DNA of 64,000 nt from Clostridium vitabionis (GTDB lineage Bacteria > Bacillota > Clostridia > Lachnospirales > Lachnospiraceae): positions 628,394-692,393 of the forward strand of contig NZ_JADKQA010000001.1 in NCBI RefSeq assembly GCF_015351765.1. The letters are read 5' to 3'. A program made the translations under genes and the position numbers. Below the pieces are notes generated by a model. It was given only the letters and a program-made list of their open reading frames with translations. It searched no databases and was not told the origin of the DNA. Positions 50,293 to 60,069 of the stretch are shown here, one piece after another. Position 1 is the first letter of the stretch; each line of letters starts with the position of its first letter.

Positions 50293-53064
50293 TTACCGGG
50301 CTCCCGGACCGACCGCCGTATTTCCGTGGGTCTGGGACGGGCCGGAAGGTTTGGATTTCTGTTCATTTTCCGCGCGCCGGACAGCGCTCGATGAGCTGTT
50401 CCCGGGGAAAACCTGGTTTCCCGGCTGAGCCGGATTTCCGGTATGGGTTTCCCGGTAGACGGAGGTTCCTCCGGAACCGCTTCCTGAGCTAAAGCTTCCG
50501 CTTTCGTCCTCGGGAGCCGAGCCGCCGCCGTGAACGGTGCAGTCGCCGGGGATCGCGTAGAGGGAATCGTCGGTCGGCGAAGTGTCGCCCTCCGGAAGCT
50601 TCAGAAAGGTTTCCAGATAAACCAGGTCCTGCGGGCAGGATGGCGTGAGCTGCTGTCCGGAAACCCGGCATACCGTAAGATTGACATGCGTGTCACAGAC
50701 CTCGGCGGGAACGGTCCCCTTGGCAAAGTATTCGGTGTAGATGGCCGATCCTCTCGGATCATAGTCACAGGCTCCGGCGACCGGGAGCTTGCCCGATTTC
50801 CGGCAGACCTGCGCGGTCTCGATGTCCTCCGGAACGGCGAACCCCGGGTCAGGAAGGCCTTCATGAACCCGCCGCATGATATTTTTCCAGATGCGTTTAT
50901 GAAAGCTGGTTCCGCCGTTTTCCGCGTCCCCGGCGTCCGTCCGGAGGCTCTGGCTGCCGTCGCATCCGCCCCAGATCCCCGCGGTGTAGTACGGAGAATA
51001 CCCGACAAACCAGAGGTCTCTATTGTCGGAGGTTGTGCCGCTCTTTCCGGCGAGGGACATCCCGTCGAATGCGGCCGCGGTTCCGGTCGAGTGGACGGAA
51101 GGCGTTGTCTCAAACAGCGTGTTCGGCTTCATCGCATCGCGCATCGCGTCGGTCAGAAGGAAGGCGGTAGTGGATTTGACCGCCTCGTGGGTTTCCGGCT
51201 GACTGTCGATGATCACGTTGCCGTCGCGGTCGGTGATTTTCGTGAAGAAGACCGGCTCCGTGTATTTTCCCCCGTTCGCAATCGCCGCGAAGGCATTGGT
51301 CAGCTCGAGATTGGATACGCCCTTGTAAATGCCGCCGAGGGCGGTGGAGAGGTAGTAATCATTCTCGGTCATGGTACTGATGCCGAACCGGCGGCAGTAC
51401 TCGACGCCGAGCTGGGGAGTGACCGTGTCGTTCATGCATTTTAACGCGATGATGTTCATCGAGTACGTGATGGCTTCCCGGATGGTATGCCAGCCCTTGT
51501 AGCCGGATCCCCACCAGTTGCTGAACGTTTTCCCGTCGGCGGAGAAGGGAGAGTCGTAGTAGACAGAGGCGAGAGTATCACCGCAGGTATCGAGGGCGGG
51601 GGCGAAGGCGGAGAGGATCTTGAAGGTTGATCCCGGCTGTCGGAGCACATCGGTGGCGCGGTTCAGCGTCCGGCTCGCGGTCTTTTCGCCGCGGCCGCCG
51701 GAGAGCGCCTTGACATACCCGGTGGACTGCTCGATCAGGACGAAGGAGGCCTGCGGTTCCAGAAGGTCATTCCGGGTCTCGGAGATGACGGAATCTCCAT
51801 CCTTGAGAATCCATGCTTTAAATCCGCTGATGGCCGAGGTGATGGCGTCCTTGCTGTCAAAAAGCCCGTCAAAGCCAGTCTGCCCGTTAGACCGGAGATA
51901 GTCCGCGAGATGATTTTCGTTATAGTTCGAGGTCTCCCCGGCGGCGCTGCGGACAGAGAGGCGGTAGCTGACCGAGTACCGCGCCGCATCATAGTTCTCG
52001 GGATTGCTGATCTCCTCATCGACGATTTTCTGGATCTTCGGATCCTGCGGGGTGTAAATGTTCAGCCCGCCGCTGTAGATCATATTGTAGGCCTGTGTGT
52101 CGGTGCAGTCATATTTCTTCTTGAGCGCGGCGGCGACCTGGTCGATCAGCTCGTCAGTATAGTAGGAATAAGGCTTTGCCGTGTCCACGGCGGTGTTCTG
52201 GTCCCGGATCCGGTCGTAGACGTTGTCCTCGAGCGCCGCATCCCGCTCACTGGCCGTGATATAGCCCTGCCGGTACATCTCCGCGAGGATGGTTTCCCGG
52301 CGGGTGCGGTTATTGTCGGGATTGGTTATCGGATTATAATAAGAAGGATTTTTGGTGATGCCGGCGAGAACCGCGCACTCGGAGAGGGTGAGGTCGGAGA
52401 CATTTTTCCCGAAATACCGGAGCGCCGCGGCTTTTACGCCGAGCGTGTCACTCCCCAGATTGATTGTGTTCAGGTAGTTGGCCAGGATGTCCTTCCGGTC
52501 CATATCGTGGGTCAGCTGGAGGGCAAGGTACTGCTCCTGGATTTTCCGGACAAGGCGGGCACCGGTGGAACTTTCCATCCCCCCGTTGAATACGGTGTTC
52601 TTGATGAGCTGCTGGGTGATCGTGCTTGCCCCGCCGCTGTAATCGTCCGTGATGATGCCGGCAGCAGCCCGGAGGATCGCGCGGAAATCGATGCCGCTGT
52701 GCTGCCAGAACCGCGAATCCTCGATCGCCACAAAGGCATTGACCAGGTCAGCCGGGAACTCGTCGTAGGACGCCTCGATGCGGTTGGCGTCAGAACCGAC
52801 CAGGCGGTCGGTGATATTGCCTTCCGCGTCGTACACCGTTGAAAAATATCCGGTAGGGATCACATCCTCGGCGTGAAAAGGCGGTGTATTGGCGATGATC
52901 CCGCGGAACATGCCGAAGCCCATCGCGGCGGCCGCGGCACCGGCGATCACAGCCGCGCACAGGATGAAGGTGACGATCAGCATAGCGGCGTGGCTGCGGA
53001 ATCTCCGGCTGTTCTGGGAAGTCCGGTCCAGCTGTTCTTTGATGGAATGATCGCTTAGGTTCAT
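50293..53064 (-). CDS. Class A penicillin-binding protein
   Basis: Bifunctional peptidoglycan synthase of 923 residues. N-terminal cytoplasmic segment and membrane anchor (MLIVTFILCAAVIAGAAAAA), then a GT51 transglycosylase (EDSRFWQHSGID, GASTITQQLIKNTVFNGG) and a transpeptidase with SxxK in RQPGSTFKIL, SxN in YSMNI and KSG in LAGKSGTTSDNRD. The C-terminal tail is Ser/Gly/Pro-rich. ATG 53064 is chosen because AGGAGGGG precedes it; the frame is open to 53127. It is divergent from the YigZ-family gene. Confidence 0.95.
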   Translation of the reverse strand: MNLSDHSIKEQLDRTSQNSRRFRSHAAMLIVTFILCAAVIAGAAAAAMGFGMFRGIIANTPPFHAEDVIPTGYFSTVYDAEGNITDRLVGSDANRIEASYDEFPADLVNAFVAIEDSRFWQHSGIDFRAILRAAAGIITDDYSGGASTITQQLIKNTVFNGGMESSTGARLVRKIQEQYLALQLTHDMDRKDILANYLNTINLGSDTLGVKAAALRYFGKNVSDLTLSECAVLAGITKNPSYYNPITNPDNNRTRRETILAEMYRQGYITASERDAALEDNVYDRIRDQNTAVDTAKPYSYYTDELIDQVAAALKKKYDCTDTQAYNMIYSGGLNIYTPQDPKIQKIVDEEISNPENYDAARYSVSYRLSVRSAAGETSNYNENHLADYLRSNGQTGFDGLFDSKDAITSAISGFKAWILKDGDSVISETRNDLLEPQASFVLIEQSTGYVKALSGGRGEKTASRTLNRATDVLRQPGSTFKILSAFAPALDTCGDTLASVYYDSPFSADGKTFSNWWGSGYKGWHTIREAITYSMNIIALKCMNDTVTPQLGVEYCRRFGISTMTENDYYLSTALGGIYKGVSNLELTNAFAAIANGGKYTEPVFFTKITDRDGNVIIDSQPETHEAVKSTTAFLLTDAMRDAMKPNTLFETTPSVHSTGTAAAFDGMSLAGKSGTTSDNRDLWFVGYSPYYTAGIWGGCDGSQSLRTDAGDAENGGTSFHKRIWKNIMRRVHEGLPDPGFAVPEDIETAQVCRKSGKLPVAGACDYDPRGSAIYTEYFAKGTVPAEVCDTHVNLTVCRVSGQQLTPSCPQDLVYLETFLKLPEGDTSPTDDSLYAIPGDCTVHGGGSAPEDESGSFSSGSGSGGTSVYRETHTGNPAQPGNQVFPGNSSSSAVRRAENEQKSKPSGPSQTHGNTAVGPGAR

Positions 53065-53117
53065 TTTCCCCTCCTGCCGTTCTCTTTCCCGAGATGTGGG
53101 TTTGAAACGGTAATCCG

Positions 53118-53146
53118 AGTATATCATAGAAGAATCGGCGGCACAA
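53118..53146 (-). promoter_or_regulatory. Promoter of the class A PBP gene
   Basis: On the minus strand: TTGTGC (53146-53141), a 17-bp spacer and TATACT (53123-53118). Confidence 0.6.
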
Positions 53147-53153
53147 CGCGAGG

Positions 53154-53182
53154 TTGCGCGCCGCAGTTCTTTCAGGTAGAAT
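53154..53182 (+). promoter_or_regulatory. Promoter of the YigZ-family gene
   Basis: TTGCGC (53154-53159), a 17-bp spacer and TAGAAT (53177-53182), back to back with the PBP promoter. Confidence 0.55.
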
Positions 53183-53232
53183 TAAGTGAGGTCTGTCCTC
53201 CGCCTGCGCGGGGAAATGAAAGAGGTTATCAC

Positions 53233-53889
53233 ATGGAAGAATACAGGATCCTCCTCCGCGGCGGCACGGGGGAGATAACGGAAAAGAAGTCCCGGTTTAT
53301 CGCCGATATCACGCCCGTCTCCTCGGAGGAGGAGGCGCAGCAGTTTATCGCCGGAATCCGGAAGAAATACTGGGATGCCCGCCACCACTGTCCGGCCTAT
53401 CTCGTCGGGGAAGACCACGCGGTTTCGCGCTGCTCTGACGACGGGGAGCCGTCGGGAACTGCCGGGCGGCCCATCCTGGATGTGCTCACCGGCGCCGGCC
53501 TTCACAATGTCTGCGCCGTCGTCACCAGGTATTTCGGCGGAACCCTGCTGGGAACCGGCGGGCTCGTCAGGGCGTACAGCGCCGCTGTCCAGGAGGGGCT
53601 CAAAAATTGTGAGGCTGTCAGCCTGATCTCCGGCGAGCGGATCAGCCTGACCATGGATTACGGCGATCTCGGGAAAATCCAGTATCTTCTCAGGGAGGAG
53701 AAGATTGCGACGGAGAGCAGTGATTTCGGGGAGAAGGTCAGCCTCACGGTCCTGCTTCCCGCAGAGCAGGCGGAATCGGTTCTCAAGAAAGCCATGGATC
53801 TCACCGGCGGGAGAGTGCGGGCGGGAGAGCCGGCCACTGTCCGGTTCGGCATTTCTGCCGGAAAACCGGTGGTATTCCCGGCAGGATAA
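53233..53889 (+). CDS. YigZ / IMPACT-family protein
   Basis: A 218-residue member of the UPF0029/IMPACT family. KKSRFIADITPVSSEEEAQQF starts the domain, and ARHHCPAYLVG, CSDDGEPSGTAGRPILDVL and VVTRYFGGTLLGTGGLVRAY are its hallmark motifs, followed by the smaller C-terminal EF-G-like domain. The family binds translation components in eukaryotes; the bacterial role is unclear. AGAGGTT precedes the ATG. Confidence 0.93.
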   Translation: MEEYRILLRGGTGEITEKKSRFIADITPVSSEEEAQQFIAGIRKKYWDARHHCPAYLVGEDHAVSRCSDDGEPSGTAGRPILDVLTGAGLHNVCAVVTRYFGGTLLGTGGLVRAYSAAVQEGLKNCEAVSLISGERISLTMDYGDLGKIQYLLREEKIATESSDFGEKVSLTVLLPAEQAESVLKKAMDLTGGRVRAGEPATVRFGISAGKPVVFPAG

Positions 53890-53936
53890 CTGTGGGGACG
53901 GTTCGGAATCCCGGCAGGGCAGCCTGAGAAATTTTG

Positions 53937-53965
53937 TTGAACTATGGACACAATAATGCTAAAAT
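53937..53965 (+). promoter_or_regulatory. typA promoter
   Basis: TTGAAC (53937-53942), a 17-bp spacer and TAAAAT (53960-53965), about 75 bases before the start codon. Confidence 0.65.
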
Positions 53966-54041
53966 AGGTAGCTGTTGATTTCAGGCTTATAGATACCCGG
54001 CGCCAGACGGCGCCCGTAAGGAAAGTGAGATTGGTAAAGTT

Positions 54042-55895
54042 ATGAAGATGAAGCGCGAAGATGTGAGAAACGTTGCGATTATTGCCCACGTCGACCATGG
54101 CAAGACCAGCCTGGTTGACCAGCTCCTGCGGCAGAGCGGCGTATTCCGGGAGAACCAGGAGGTTGTCGACCGTGTCATGGACTCCGGGGATATCGAGCGT
54201 GAGCGCGGAATCACCATTCTCTCCAAGAATACAGCAGTGATGTACAACGGGGTAAAGATCAACATCGTGGATACCCCCGGACACGCGGATTTCGGCGGCG
54301 AGGTTGAGCGTGTCCTGAAGATGGTGGACGGCGTCGTCCTGGTGGTTGACGCCTACGAGGGGCCGATGCCGCAGACGAAATTCGTCCTTCGCAAGGCTCT
54401 CGACCTGGACCTCCCCGCTGTAGTCTGCATCAATAAGATCGACCGTCCGGACGCAAGGCCGCGGGAGGTCGTGGACGAGGTCCTCGAGCTGTTCATGGAC
54501 CTTGATGCCTCGGATGAGCAGCTGGAGGCACCTTTTGTTTTTGCCTCCGCGAAGGGCGGATACGCGAAAAAGGATCTTGACGATGAGAGCACAGACATGA
54601 AGCCGCTGTTTGACGCGATCCTCGAGCACATTCCGGCGCCGGAGGGCGATCCGGACGCGGCCGCCCAGATGCTGATCTCCACCATCGACTATAACGAATA
54701 CGTCGGCCGGATCGGCATCGGCAAGATCGAGAACGGTTCCATTAAGGTGAACATGGACTGCGTCATTGTGAACCACCATGAACCGGACAAGATGCGCAAG
54801 GTGAGGATCGGCAAGCTCTATACGTTTAATGGCTTAAAGCGGGTCGAGGTCAACGAGGCGACCGTCGGCGATATCGTCGCCCTGTCCGGTATCGATGACC
54901 TGCACATCGGAGATACGATCTGCTCTCCGGAGAATCCGGCTGCCATCCCCTTCCAGAAGATCTCCGAGCCGACGATTGCCATGAATTTCATGGTCAACGA
55001 CAGCCCGATGGCCGGCCGTGAGGGCCAGTTCGTCACCTCCCGCCATCTGCGCGAGCGCCTGTTCCGTGAGCTGAACACGGACGTCAGCCTGAGGGTCGAG
55101 GAGCTGTCCCCGGACTGCTTCAAGGTTTCCGGCCGCGGCGAGCTGCACCTGTCCGTCCTCATCGAGGAGATGCGCCGCGAGGGCTATGAATTCGCCGTCA
55201 GCAAGGCGGAGGTCCTGTACAAGTATGATGAGCGCCACCAGAAGCTTGAGCCGATGGAGATTGCTTACGTGGATGTTCCGGACGAGTTCAGCGGGACGGT
55301 CATCCAGAAGCTTTCCACCAGGAAGGGCGAGCTCCAGGGCATGAGCCCCATCGGCGGCGGTTTTACCCGTCTTGAATTCGAGATTCCTTCCCGCGGCCTC
55401 ATCGGCTACCGCGGCGAATTTATGACCGATACCAAGGGAAATGGCATCCTGAACACCGCATTTGACGGCTATCAGCCGTACAAGGGCGATATCGCGTACC
55501 GCAAGCAGGGATCCCTGATTGCCTATGAGGCGGGGACATCGATCACCTATGGCCTCTATAACGCTCAGGAGAGGGGAACGCTGTTCATCGGCCCCGGCGT
55601 CGAGGTATATTCCGGCATGATTGTCGGACAGAGCGGCAAATCCGAGGACATCGAAATCAATGTCTGCAAGACCAAGAAGCTGACCAATACCCGCTCCTCC
55701 AGCGCGGATGAGGCACTCCGCCTCACTCCGCCGAAGATCATGAGCCTTGAGCAGTGCCTTGACTTTATCGATACCGACGAGCTGCTTGAGGTTACGCCGA
55801 AGAGCCTCCGCATCCGAAAGAAGATTCTCGACCCGCTTCTCCGGAAGAGGGCGATGATCAGCAAGAAGGATAAAGAGCGCGCCGCAAACGCGTAA
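54042..55895 (+). CDS. typA: Ribosome-associated GTPase TypA/BipA
   Basis: Translational GTPase of 617 residues. G1 is AHVDHGKTS, switch [10 protein letters not shown], and NKID gives G4. [13 protein letters not shown] is the switch I region. Domains III, V and the BipA-specific C-terminal domain are present ([61 protein letters not shown]). ATG 54048 is a near alternative. The ribosome site is weak (AAGGA about 20 bases away), with a GC hairpin just upstream. Confidence 0.96.
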   Translation: MKMKREDVRNVAIIAHVDHGKTSLVDQLLRQSGVFRENQEVVDRVMDSGDIERERGITILSKNTAVMYNGVKINIVDTPGHADFGGEVERVLKMVDGVVLVVDAYEGPMPQTKFVLRKALDLDLPAVVCINKIDRPDARPREVVDEVLELFMDLDASDEQLEAPFVFASAKGGYAKKDLDDESTDMKPLFDAILEHIPAPEGDPDAAAQMLISTIDYNEYVGRIGIGKIENGSIKVNMDCVIVNHHEPDKMRKVRIGKLYTFNGLKRVEVNEATVGDIVALSGIDDLHIGDTICSPENPAAIPFQKISEPTIAMNFMVNDSPMAGREGQFVTSRHLRERLFRELNTDVSLRVEELSPDCFKVSGRGELHLSVLIEEMRREGYEFAVSKAEVLYKYDERHQKLEPMEIAYVDVPDEFSGTVIQKLSTRKGELQGMSPIGGGFTRLEFEIPSRGLIGYRGEFMTDTKGNGILNTAFDGYQPYKGDIAYRKQGSLIAYEAGTSITYGLYNAQERGTLFIGPGVEVYSGMIVGQSGKSEDIEINVCKTKKLTNTRSSSADEALRLTPPKIMSLEQCLDFIDTDELLEVTPKSLRIRKKILDPLLRKRAMISKKDKERAANA

Positions 55896-55947
55896 TACCC
55901 GATGGGTTCCCGAGGGATACCCCCGGGGATCGATGGAGGAAGCAGCT

Positions 55948-56436
55948 ATGGAAAAAGGCACCATCCAGGTAATCTGCGGCAACGGGACAGGAAAGACCAA
56001 CATGGCCCTCGGCGCTGCCGTCCGGGCAGCCTCGGCGGGGAGCCGTGTGGTCTTCATCCAGTTCCTCAAGGGTTCCCAGTCCGAGGAATCCAAGGCCTGG
56101 CTGAAGAAAATGGAGCCGGATCTCCGCGTCTTCAGCTTTGAAAAATCCGCGTCCTACTATGAGGCGCTGGATGAAGAGGAGAAGGAGGAGGAAAAGCTCA
56201 ATATCCGCAACGGCGTTGCTTTTGCGAAGAAGGTCATCAGTACCGGCGAGTGCGACCTGCTGATCCTTGATGAATTTCTCGGGATTCTGGATCATGACCT
56301 TGTTCCCGCGGAAACGCTGGATAATCTGAGTTCCTGCCGGGATTCCGGCATCAATATCATTCTCACCGGCATCAAATGTCCGGAGAAACTGTTCATGATC
56401 GCGGATTCCGTCGTCAGCACGGAAAAGCGCAAGTAA
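55948..56436 (+). CDS. CobA/BtuR-type corrinoid adenosyltransferase-like protein
   Basis: A 162-residue P-loop protein matching ATP:corrinoid adenosyltransferases, which attach the adenosyl group to cobalamin precursors. VICGNGTGKTNMALGAAVRA is the nucleotide loop, with Thr where the canonical GNGKGKT has Lys, and VVFIQFLKGSQSEE and LLILDEFLG fit the family; ILTGIKCPEKLFMIADSV matches the C-terminus. No other cobalamin gene is nearby. GGAGGAAGC precedes ATG 55948; the ATG at 55933 overlaps that site. The altered loop makes activity uncertain. Confidence 0.8.
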   Translation: MEKGTIQVICGNGTGKTNMALGAAVRAASAGSRVVFIQFLKGSQSEESKAWLKKMEPDLRVFSFEKSASYYEALDEEEKEEEKLNIRNGVAFAKKVISTGECDLLILDEFLGILDHDLVPAETLDNLSSCRDSGINIILTGIKCPEKLFMIADSVVSTEKRK

Positions 56437-56479
56437 TGGCGGAGAGAGGATTCCGCTGATCACAGGAGGTTAAGTTCAG

Positions 56480-57367
56480 ATGGCTATTTTCAAGGGCGCA
56501 GGCGTTGCGATTGTCACCCCGTTCAGGGAGGACGGATCGGTCAACTTTGATAAGCTCGGCGAGCTGCTGGAAGAGCAGATTGCCGGCGGCACAGACTGTA
56601 TTGTCATCACCGGGACAAGCGGCGAGGCGGCGACGCTCTCCGAGGAGGAGCACAGCGCGGTGATCCGCTATACGGCGAAGAAGGTGAACGGCCGGATTCC
56701 GGTGGTTGCCGGCACCGGTTCCAACTGCACCGAGACGGCGGTCAAGCTGTCCCGGCAGGCGGAGGAGGACGGCGCCGACGGCGTTCTCCTGGTTTCCCCG
56801 TACTACAACAAGACGACACAGGAAGGGCTCAAGGTGCATTTCAGCGACATCGCGAATGCCATCCATATCCCGGCGATCCTCTATAACATTCCCAGCCGCA
56901 CCGGGATGGCCATCAATCCCGAGACCATCGTCTGGCTTTGCAGAAATGTCGAGAATATCGTCGGCGTGAAGGAGGCCAGCGGGAATATCTCCTCGATCGC
57001 TACTCTGGCGGCTCTGGGCAGGGATGATGTGGCCATTTATTCCGGCGACGATGACCAGGTGATCCCGATCATGTCCCTTGGCGGCCTCGGGGTGATTTCC
57101 GTGCTCTCGAACGTAGCGCCGCGGAAGGTTCACGATATGTGCCAGGCGTACCTCGACGGCGATGTCAGAAAAGCGAGAGATATGCAGCTCGACGCGCTCC
57201 CGCTGATTCACGCCCTGTTCTGCGAGACAAACCCGATTCCGGTGAAGGAAGCCCTGAACATGATGGGCAAGAACGTCGGCGGATACCGCAAGCCGCTCGT
57301 CCTGATGACAGAGGAGCACAGGGAACTTCTCCGCAGGGAGATGACAAATTACGGGCTTCTCGGCTGA
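56480..57367 (+). CDS. dapA: 4-hydroxy-tetrahydrodipicolinate synthase
   Basis: Condenses pyruvate with aspartate semialdehyde, the first step of the lysine/diaminopimelate branch. A 295-residue TIM barrel with TGTSGEAATLSEEEH, the Tyr region ILYNIPSRTGM, and the Schiff-base lysine in NIVGVKEASGN. AGGAGG precedes the ATG. It is followed directly by dapB, so the pathway genes are paired for peptidoglycan and lysine supply. Confidence 0.97.
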   Translation: MAIFKGAGVAIVTPFREDGSVNFDKLGELLEEQIAGGTDCIVITGTSGEAATLSEEEHSAVIRYTAKKVNGRIPVVAGTGSNCTETAVKLSRQAEEDGADGVLLVSPYYNKTTQEGLKVHFSDIANAIHIPAILYNIPSRTGMAINPETIVWLCRNVENIVGVKEASGNISSIATLAALGRDDVAIYSGDDDQVIPIMSLGGLGVISVLSNVAPRKVHDMCQAYLDGDVRKARDMQLDALPLIHALFCETNPIPVKEALNMMGKNVGGYRKPLVLMTEEHRELLRREMTNYGLLG

Positions 57368-57405
57368 CAGCACCCCGTAGTTTCCGGTGACAGGAGGAAA
57401 ATGAA

Positions 57406-58161
57406 ATGGTTCGAGTGATTCTGAATGGCTGCGGCGGCGCGATGGGACAGGTGATTGCCCGCCTCGCCGCGGAGGATGACGGGATGAAGATCGTCGCGGG
57501 CGTTGACCTGCGCGCGGATGACCGGCTGCCTTATCCGGTATTCTCCTCGGTGAAAGCCTGCACGGAGGAGGCGGATGTGGTCATCGACTTTTCCACCGCG
57601 AAGGCGGCTGACGGGCTTCTCACCGACTGTGCGGAGAAGGGTCTTCCGCTTGTGCTCTGCACGACCGGCCTCTCGGAGGAACAGCTGCAGAAGATGAGGG
57701 AGGCCTCCGCGAAGATCGCGATTCTCCGCTCCGCAAATATGTCCCTCGGGATAAACCTTCTGCTCAAGCTGGTGAAGGACGCGGCAAGGACACTTGCCCC
57801 GGCAGGATTTGACATCGAGATTCTGGAGAAGCACCATCACCGGAAGATCGACGCGCCGAGCGGCACAGCGCTCGCCCTCGCGGATTCGATCAATGACGCC
57901 ATGGGCGGCGAGTACCATGTTAAGCTTGACCGCTCCCAGACCAGGGAGAAGCGGGATCCGAAGGAAATCGGGATCCAGGCGATCCGCGGAGGCAACATCG
58001 TCGGTGAGCATGACGTGTTCTTCTGCGGCGAGGATGAGATCGTGACGATTTCCCACACGGCAAACTCCCGTGCCATCTTCGGGAAGGGCGCTATCGCCGC
58101 GGCTAAATTCCTGGCAGGAAAGAAGCCTGGGCTCTATTCGATGGAGGATGTGATTGGCTGA
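57406..58161 (+). CDS. dapB: 4-hydroxy-tetrahydrodipicolinate reductase
   Basis: NAD(P)H-dependent reductase of 251 residues acting on the DapA product. The N-terminal nucleotide-binding loop is LNGCGGAMGQVI, and the catalytic motif EKHHHRKIDAPSGTA is intact. LCTTGLSEEQL is also typical. GGAGGAAAA precedes the ATG. Its stop overlaps the start of the next small membrane protein gene. Confidence 0.97.
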   Translation: MVRVILNGCGGAMGQVIARLAAEDDGMKIVAGVDLRADDRLPYPVFSSVKACTEEADVVIDFSTAKAADGLLTDCAEKGLPLVLCTTGLSEEQLQKMREASAKIAILRSANMSLGINLLLKLVKDAARTLAPAGFDIEILEKHHHRKIDAPSGTALALADSINDAMGGEYHVKLDRSQTREKRDPKEIGIQAIRGGNIVGEHDVFFCGEDEIVTISHTANSRAIFGKGAIAAAKFLAGKKPGLYSMEDVIG

Positions 58162-58471
58162 TTCTCTGGAAGAATCCTATCTCCGCTCCCGGCGCGGCCT
58201 GCTCCGGGCGGACGAAAAATGCCTCAGAAGATATCTGCGCCGCATGAGACGCGCGCGGACAGGGCGGGAGCGCAAGATCCTGCTTCTTCTCACCCTGCTT
58301 TCTGCCGTCTATCTGGCCGGGCTGGCTGCTGCCGGGGGAAAACTCACGGCAGTCACGGAGGATCACGAGATTCTCTGGCAGCCTGCCGGGGAGAACAGCA
58401 GGGATATCGTGAGGATTCATGTGAATCTGTCCCGCGGTGAGCTGACCGTCACGCGGGAAACATTGCGTTAA
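58154..58471 (+). CDS. Small single-TM protein
   Basis: A 105-residue protein starting with TTG at 58154, inside the end of dapB, behind GGAGG (58144-58148). The N-terminal half is very basic (RSRRGLLRADEKCLRRYLRR), followed by one membrane helix (ILLLLTLLSAVYLAGLAAAG) and a short extracellular beta-like tail. It is translationally coupled to dapB. No family is recognised. Confidence 0.65.
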   Translation: MADSLEESYLRSRRGLLRADEKCLRRYLRRMRRARTGRERKILLLLTLLSAVYLAGLAAAGGKLTAVTEDHEILWQPAGENSRDIVRIHVNLSRGELTVTRETLR

Positions 58472-58492
58472 GCAGAAAGAGGAGGAACCGCA

Positions 58493-59935
58493 GTGGCTGA
58501 AGAAGATTACACGAGATATGTGAGCCCGCTCTCCGAGCGCTATGCGAGCCGGGAGATGCAGTACATCTTTTCCCCGGAGAAGAAATTCCGCACCTGGAGG
58601 AAGCTCTGGATAGCCCTCGCGGAATCCGAGAAGGAGCTCGGCCTCGGCATCACGGAGGAGCAGATCGACGAGATGAAGGCGCATGCCGATGACATCAATT
58701 TCGCCGACGCGAAAGCCCGCGAGAAAATCGTGCGCCACGATGTCATGTCCCATGTCTATGCCTACGGCCTCCAGTGCCCGAAGGCAAAGGGCATTATCCA
58801 CCTGGGGGCTACCAGCTGCTATGTCGGGGACAATACCGACATCATCCTGATGACGGAGGCCCTGAAGCTTGTCCGCAAAAAGCTGATCTCCGTCCTGAAC
58901 GAGCTCGCGAACTTCGCGGACAAATACAAGGATCTTCCGACACTTGCCTTCACGCACTTCCAGCCGGCCCAGCCGACCACGGTGGGCAAGCGGGCGACCC
59001 TCTGGATGATGGAGCTTAAGCTCGATCTCGACGATCTCGATTACGTGCTCGGCTCCCTGCGCCTCCTGGGCTCCAAGGGAACCACGGGAACCCAGGCGAG
59101 CTTCCTTGAGCTCTTTAACGGGGATCACGAGAAGTGCCGCCGGCTGGATCAGATGATCGCGGACAAAATGGGCTTCCCGGGCTGCTATCCGGTCTCCGGG
59201 CAGACATACTCCCGGAAAAATGACAGCCGCGTGATCGCGGTTCTCGCCGGCATCGCGCAGAGCGCGCATAAGTTCTCCAACGATATCCGCCTTCTCCAGC
59301 ACCTGAAGGAGGTTGAGGAACCTTTTGAGAAGACCCAGATCGGGTCCTCGGCGATGGCCTACAAGCGGAACCCGATGCGCTGCGAGCGGATGGCGTCCCT
59401 CTCCAATTATGTGATGTCCGACCTGATGAACCCGATGCTGGTGGCTTCCACCCAGTGGTTTGAGCGGACGCTCGATGATTCCGCGAACAAGCGGCTTTCC
59501 GTCCCCGAGGGCTTTCTCGCCATCGACGGCATCCTCGACCTCTACCTGAACGTCGTGGACGGCCTGGTGGTCTATCCGAAGGTGATTGAGAAGCACCTGA
59601 TGGCTGAGCTTCCGTTCATGGCGACCGAGAACATCATGATGGATTCCGTGAAGGCCGGCGGCGACCGCCAGGAGCTTCACGAAAAGATCCGCGAGCTCTC
59701 CATGATCGCCGGGAGGAACGTGAAGGAATTCGGAAAGGAGAATAATCTCCTCGAGCTGATCGCCGCAGATCCTGCCTTCCATGTGACGCTGGACCAGCTG
59801 AAGGCCAATATGGATCCGCGGAAATACACCGGCCGCGCGCCGCAGCAGGTGGAGGAGTTCCTTGCGGAAGTCATCCGCCCGATCCTCGACGGAAACCGGG
59901 AGGATCTCGGCGTCAAGGTCGATATCGAGGTCTGA
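58493..59935 (+). CDS. purB: Adenylosuccinate lyase
   Basis: A 480-residue fumarase/aspartase-fold lyase acting twice in purine synthesis (SAICAR and adenylosuccinate cleavage). HLGATSCYVGDNTDII, THFQPAQPTTVGKRATLWM and the signature GSSAMAYKRNPMRCERM are all present. It starts with GTG at 58493 behind GAGGAGGAA. The next gene, purA, makes the substrate, so the pair covers the last two steps to AMP. Confidence 0.97.
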   Translation: MAEEDYTRYVSPLSERYASREMQYIFSPEKKFRTWRKLWIALAESEKELGLGITEEQIDEMKAHADDINFADAKAREKIVRHDVMSHVYAYGLQCPKAKGIIHLGATSCYVGDNTDIILMTEALKLVRKKLISVLNELANFADKYKDLPTLAFTHFQPAQPTTVGKRATLWMMELKLDLDDLDYVLGSLRLLGSKGTTGTQASFLELFNGDHEKCRRLDQMIADKMGFPGCYPVSGQTYSRKNDSRVIAVLAGIAQSAHKFSNDIRLLQHLKEVEEPFEKTQIGSSAMAYKRNPMRCERMASLSNYVMSDLMNPMLVASTQWFERTLDDSANKRLSVPEGFLAIDGILDLYLNVVDGLVVYPKVIEKHLMAELPFMATENIMMDSVKAGGDRQELHEKIRELSMIAGRNVKEFGKENNLLELIAADPAFHVTLDQLKANMDPRKYTGRAPQQVEEFLAEVIRPILDGNREDLGVKVDIEV

Positions 59936-60069
59936 GAGGCACGGGGCGGGGCCCGGCTCTGCGCCGATAAAGCGCAGGACGGTGACGGGCTCTGAGGCTT
60001 TGAAGCGCGGGACCCGGCCCTGAACACCATGTGACGGCCGCCTTACCGCGGCAAGGAGGAAAAAATATT

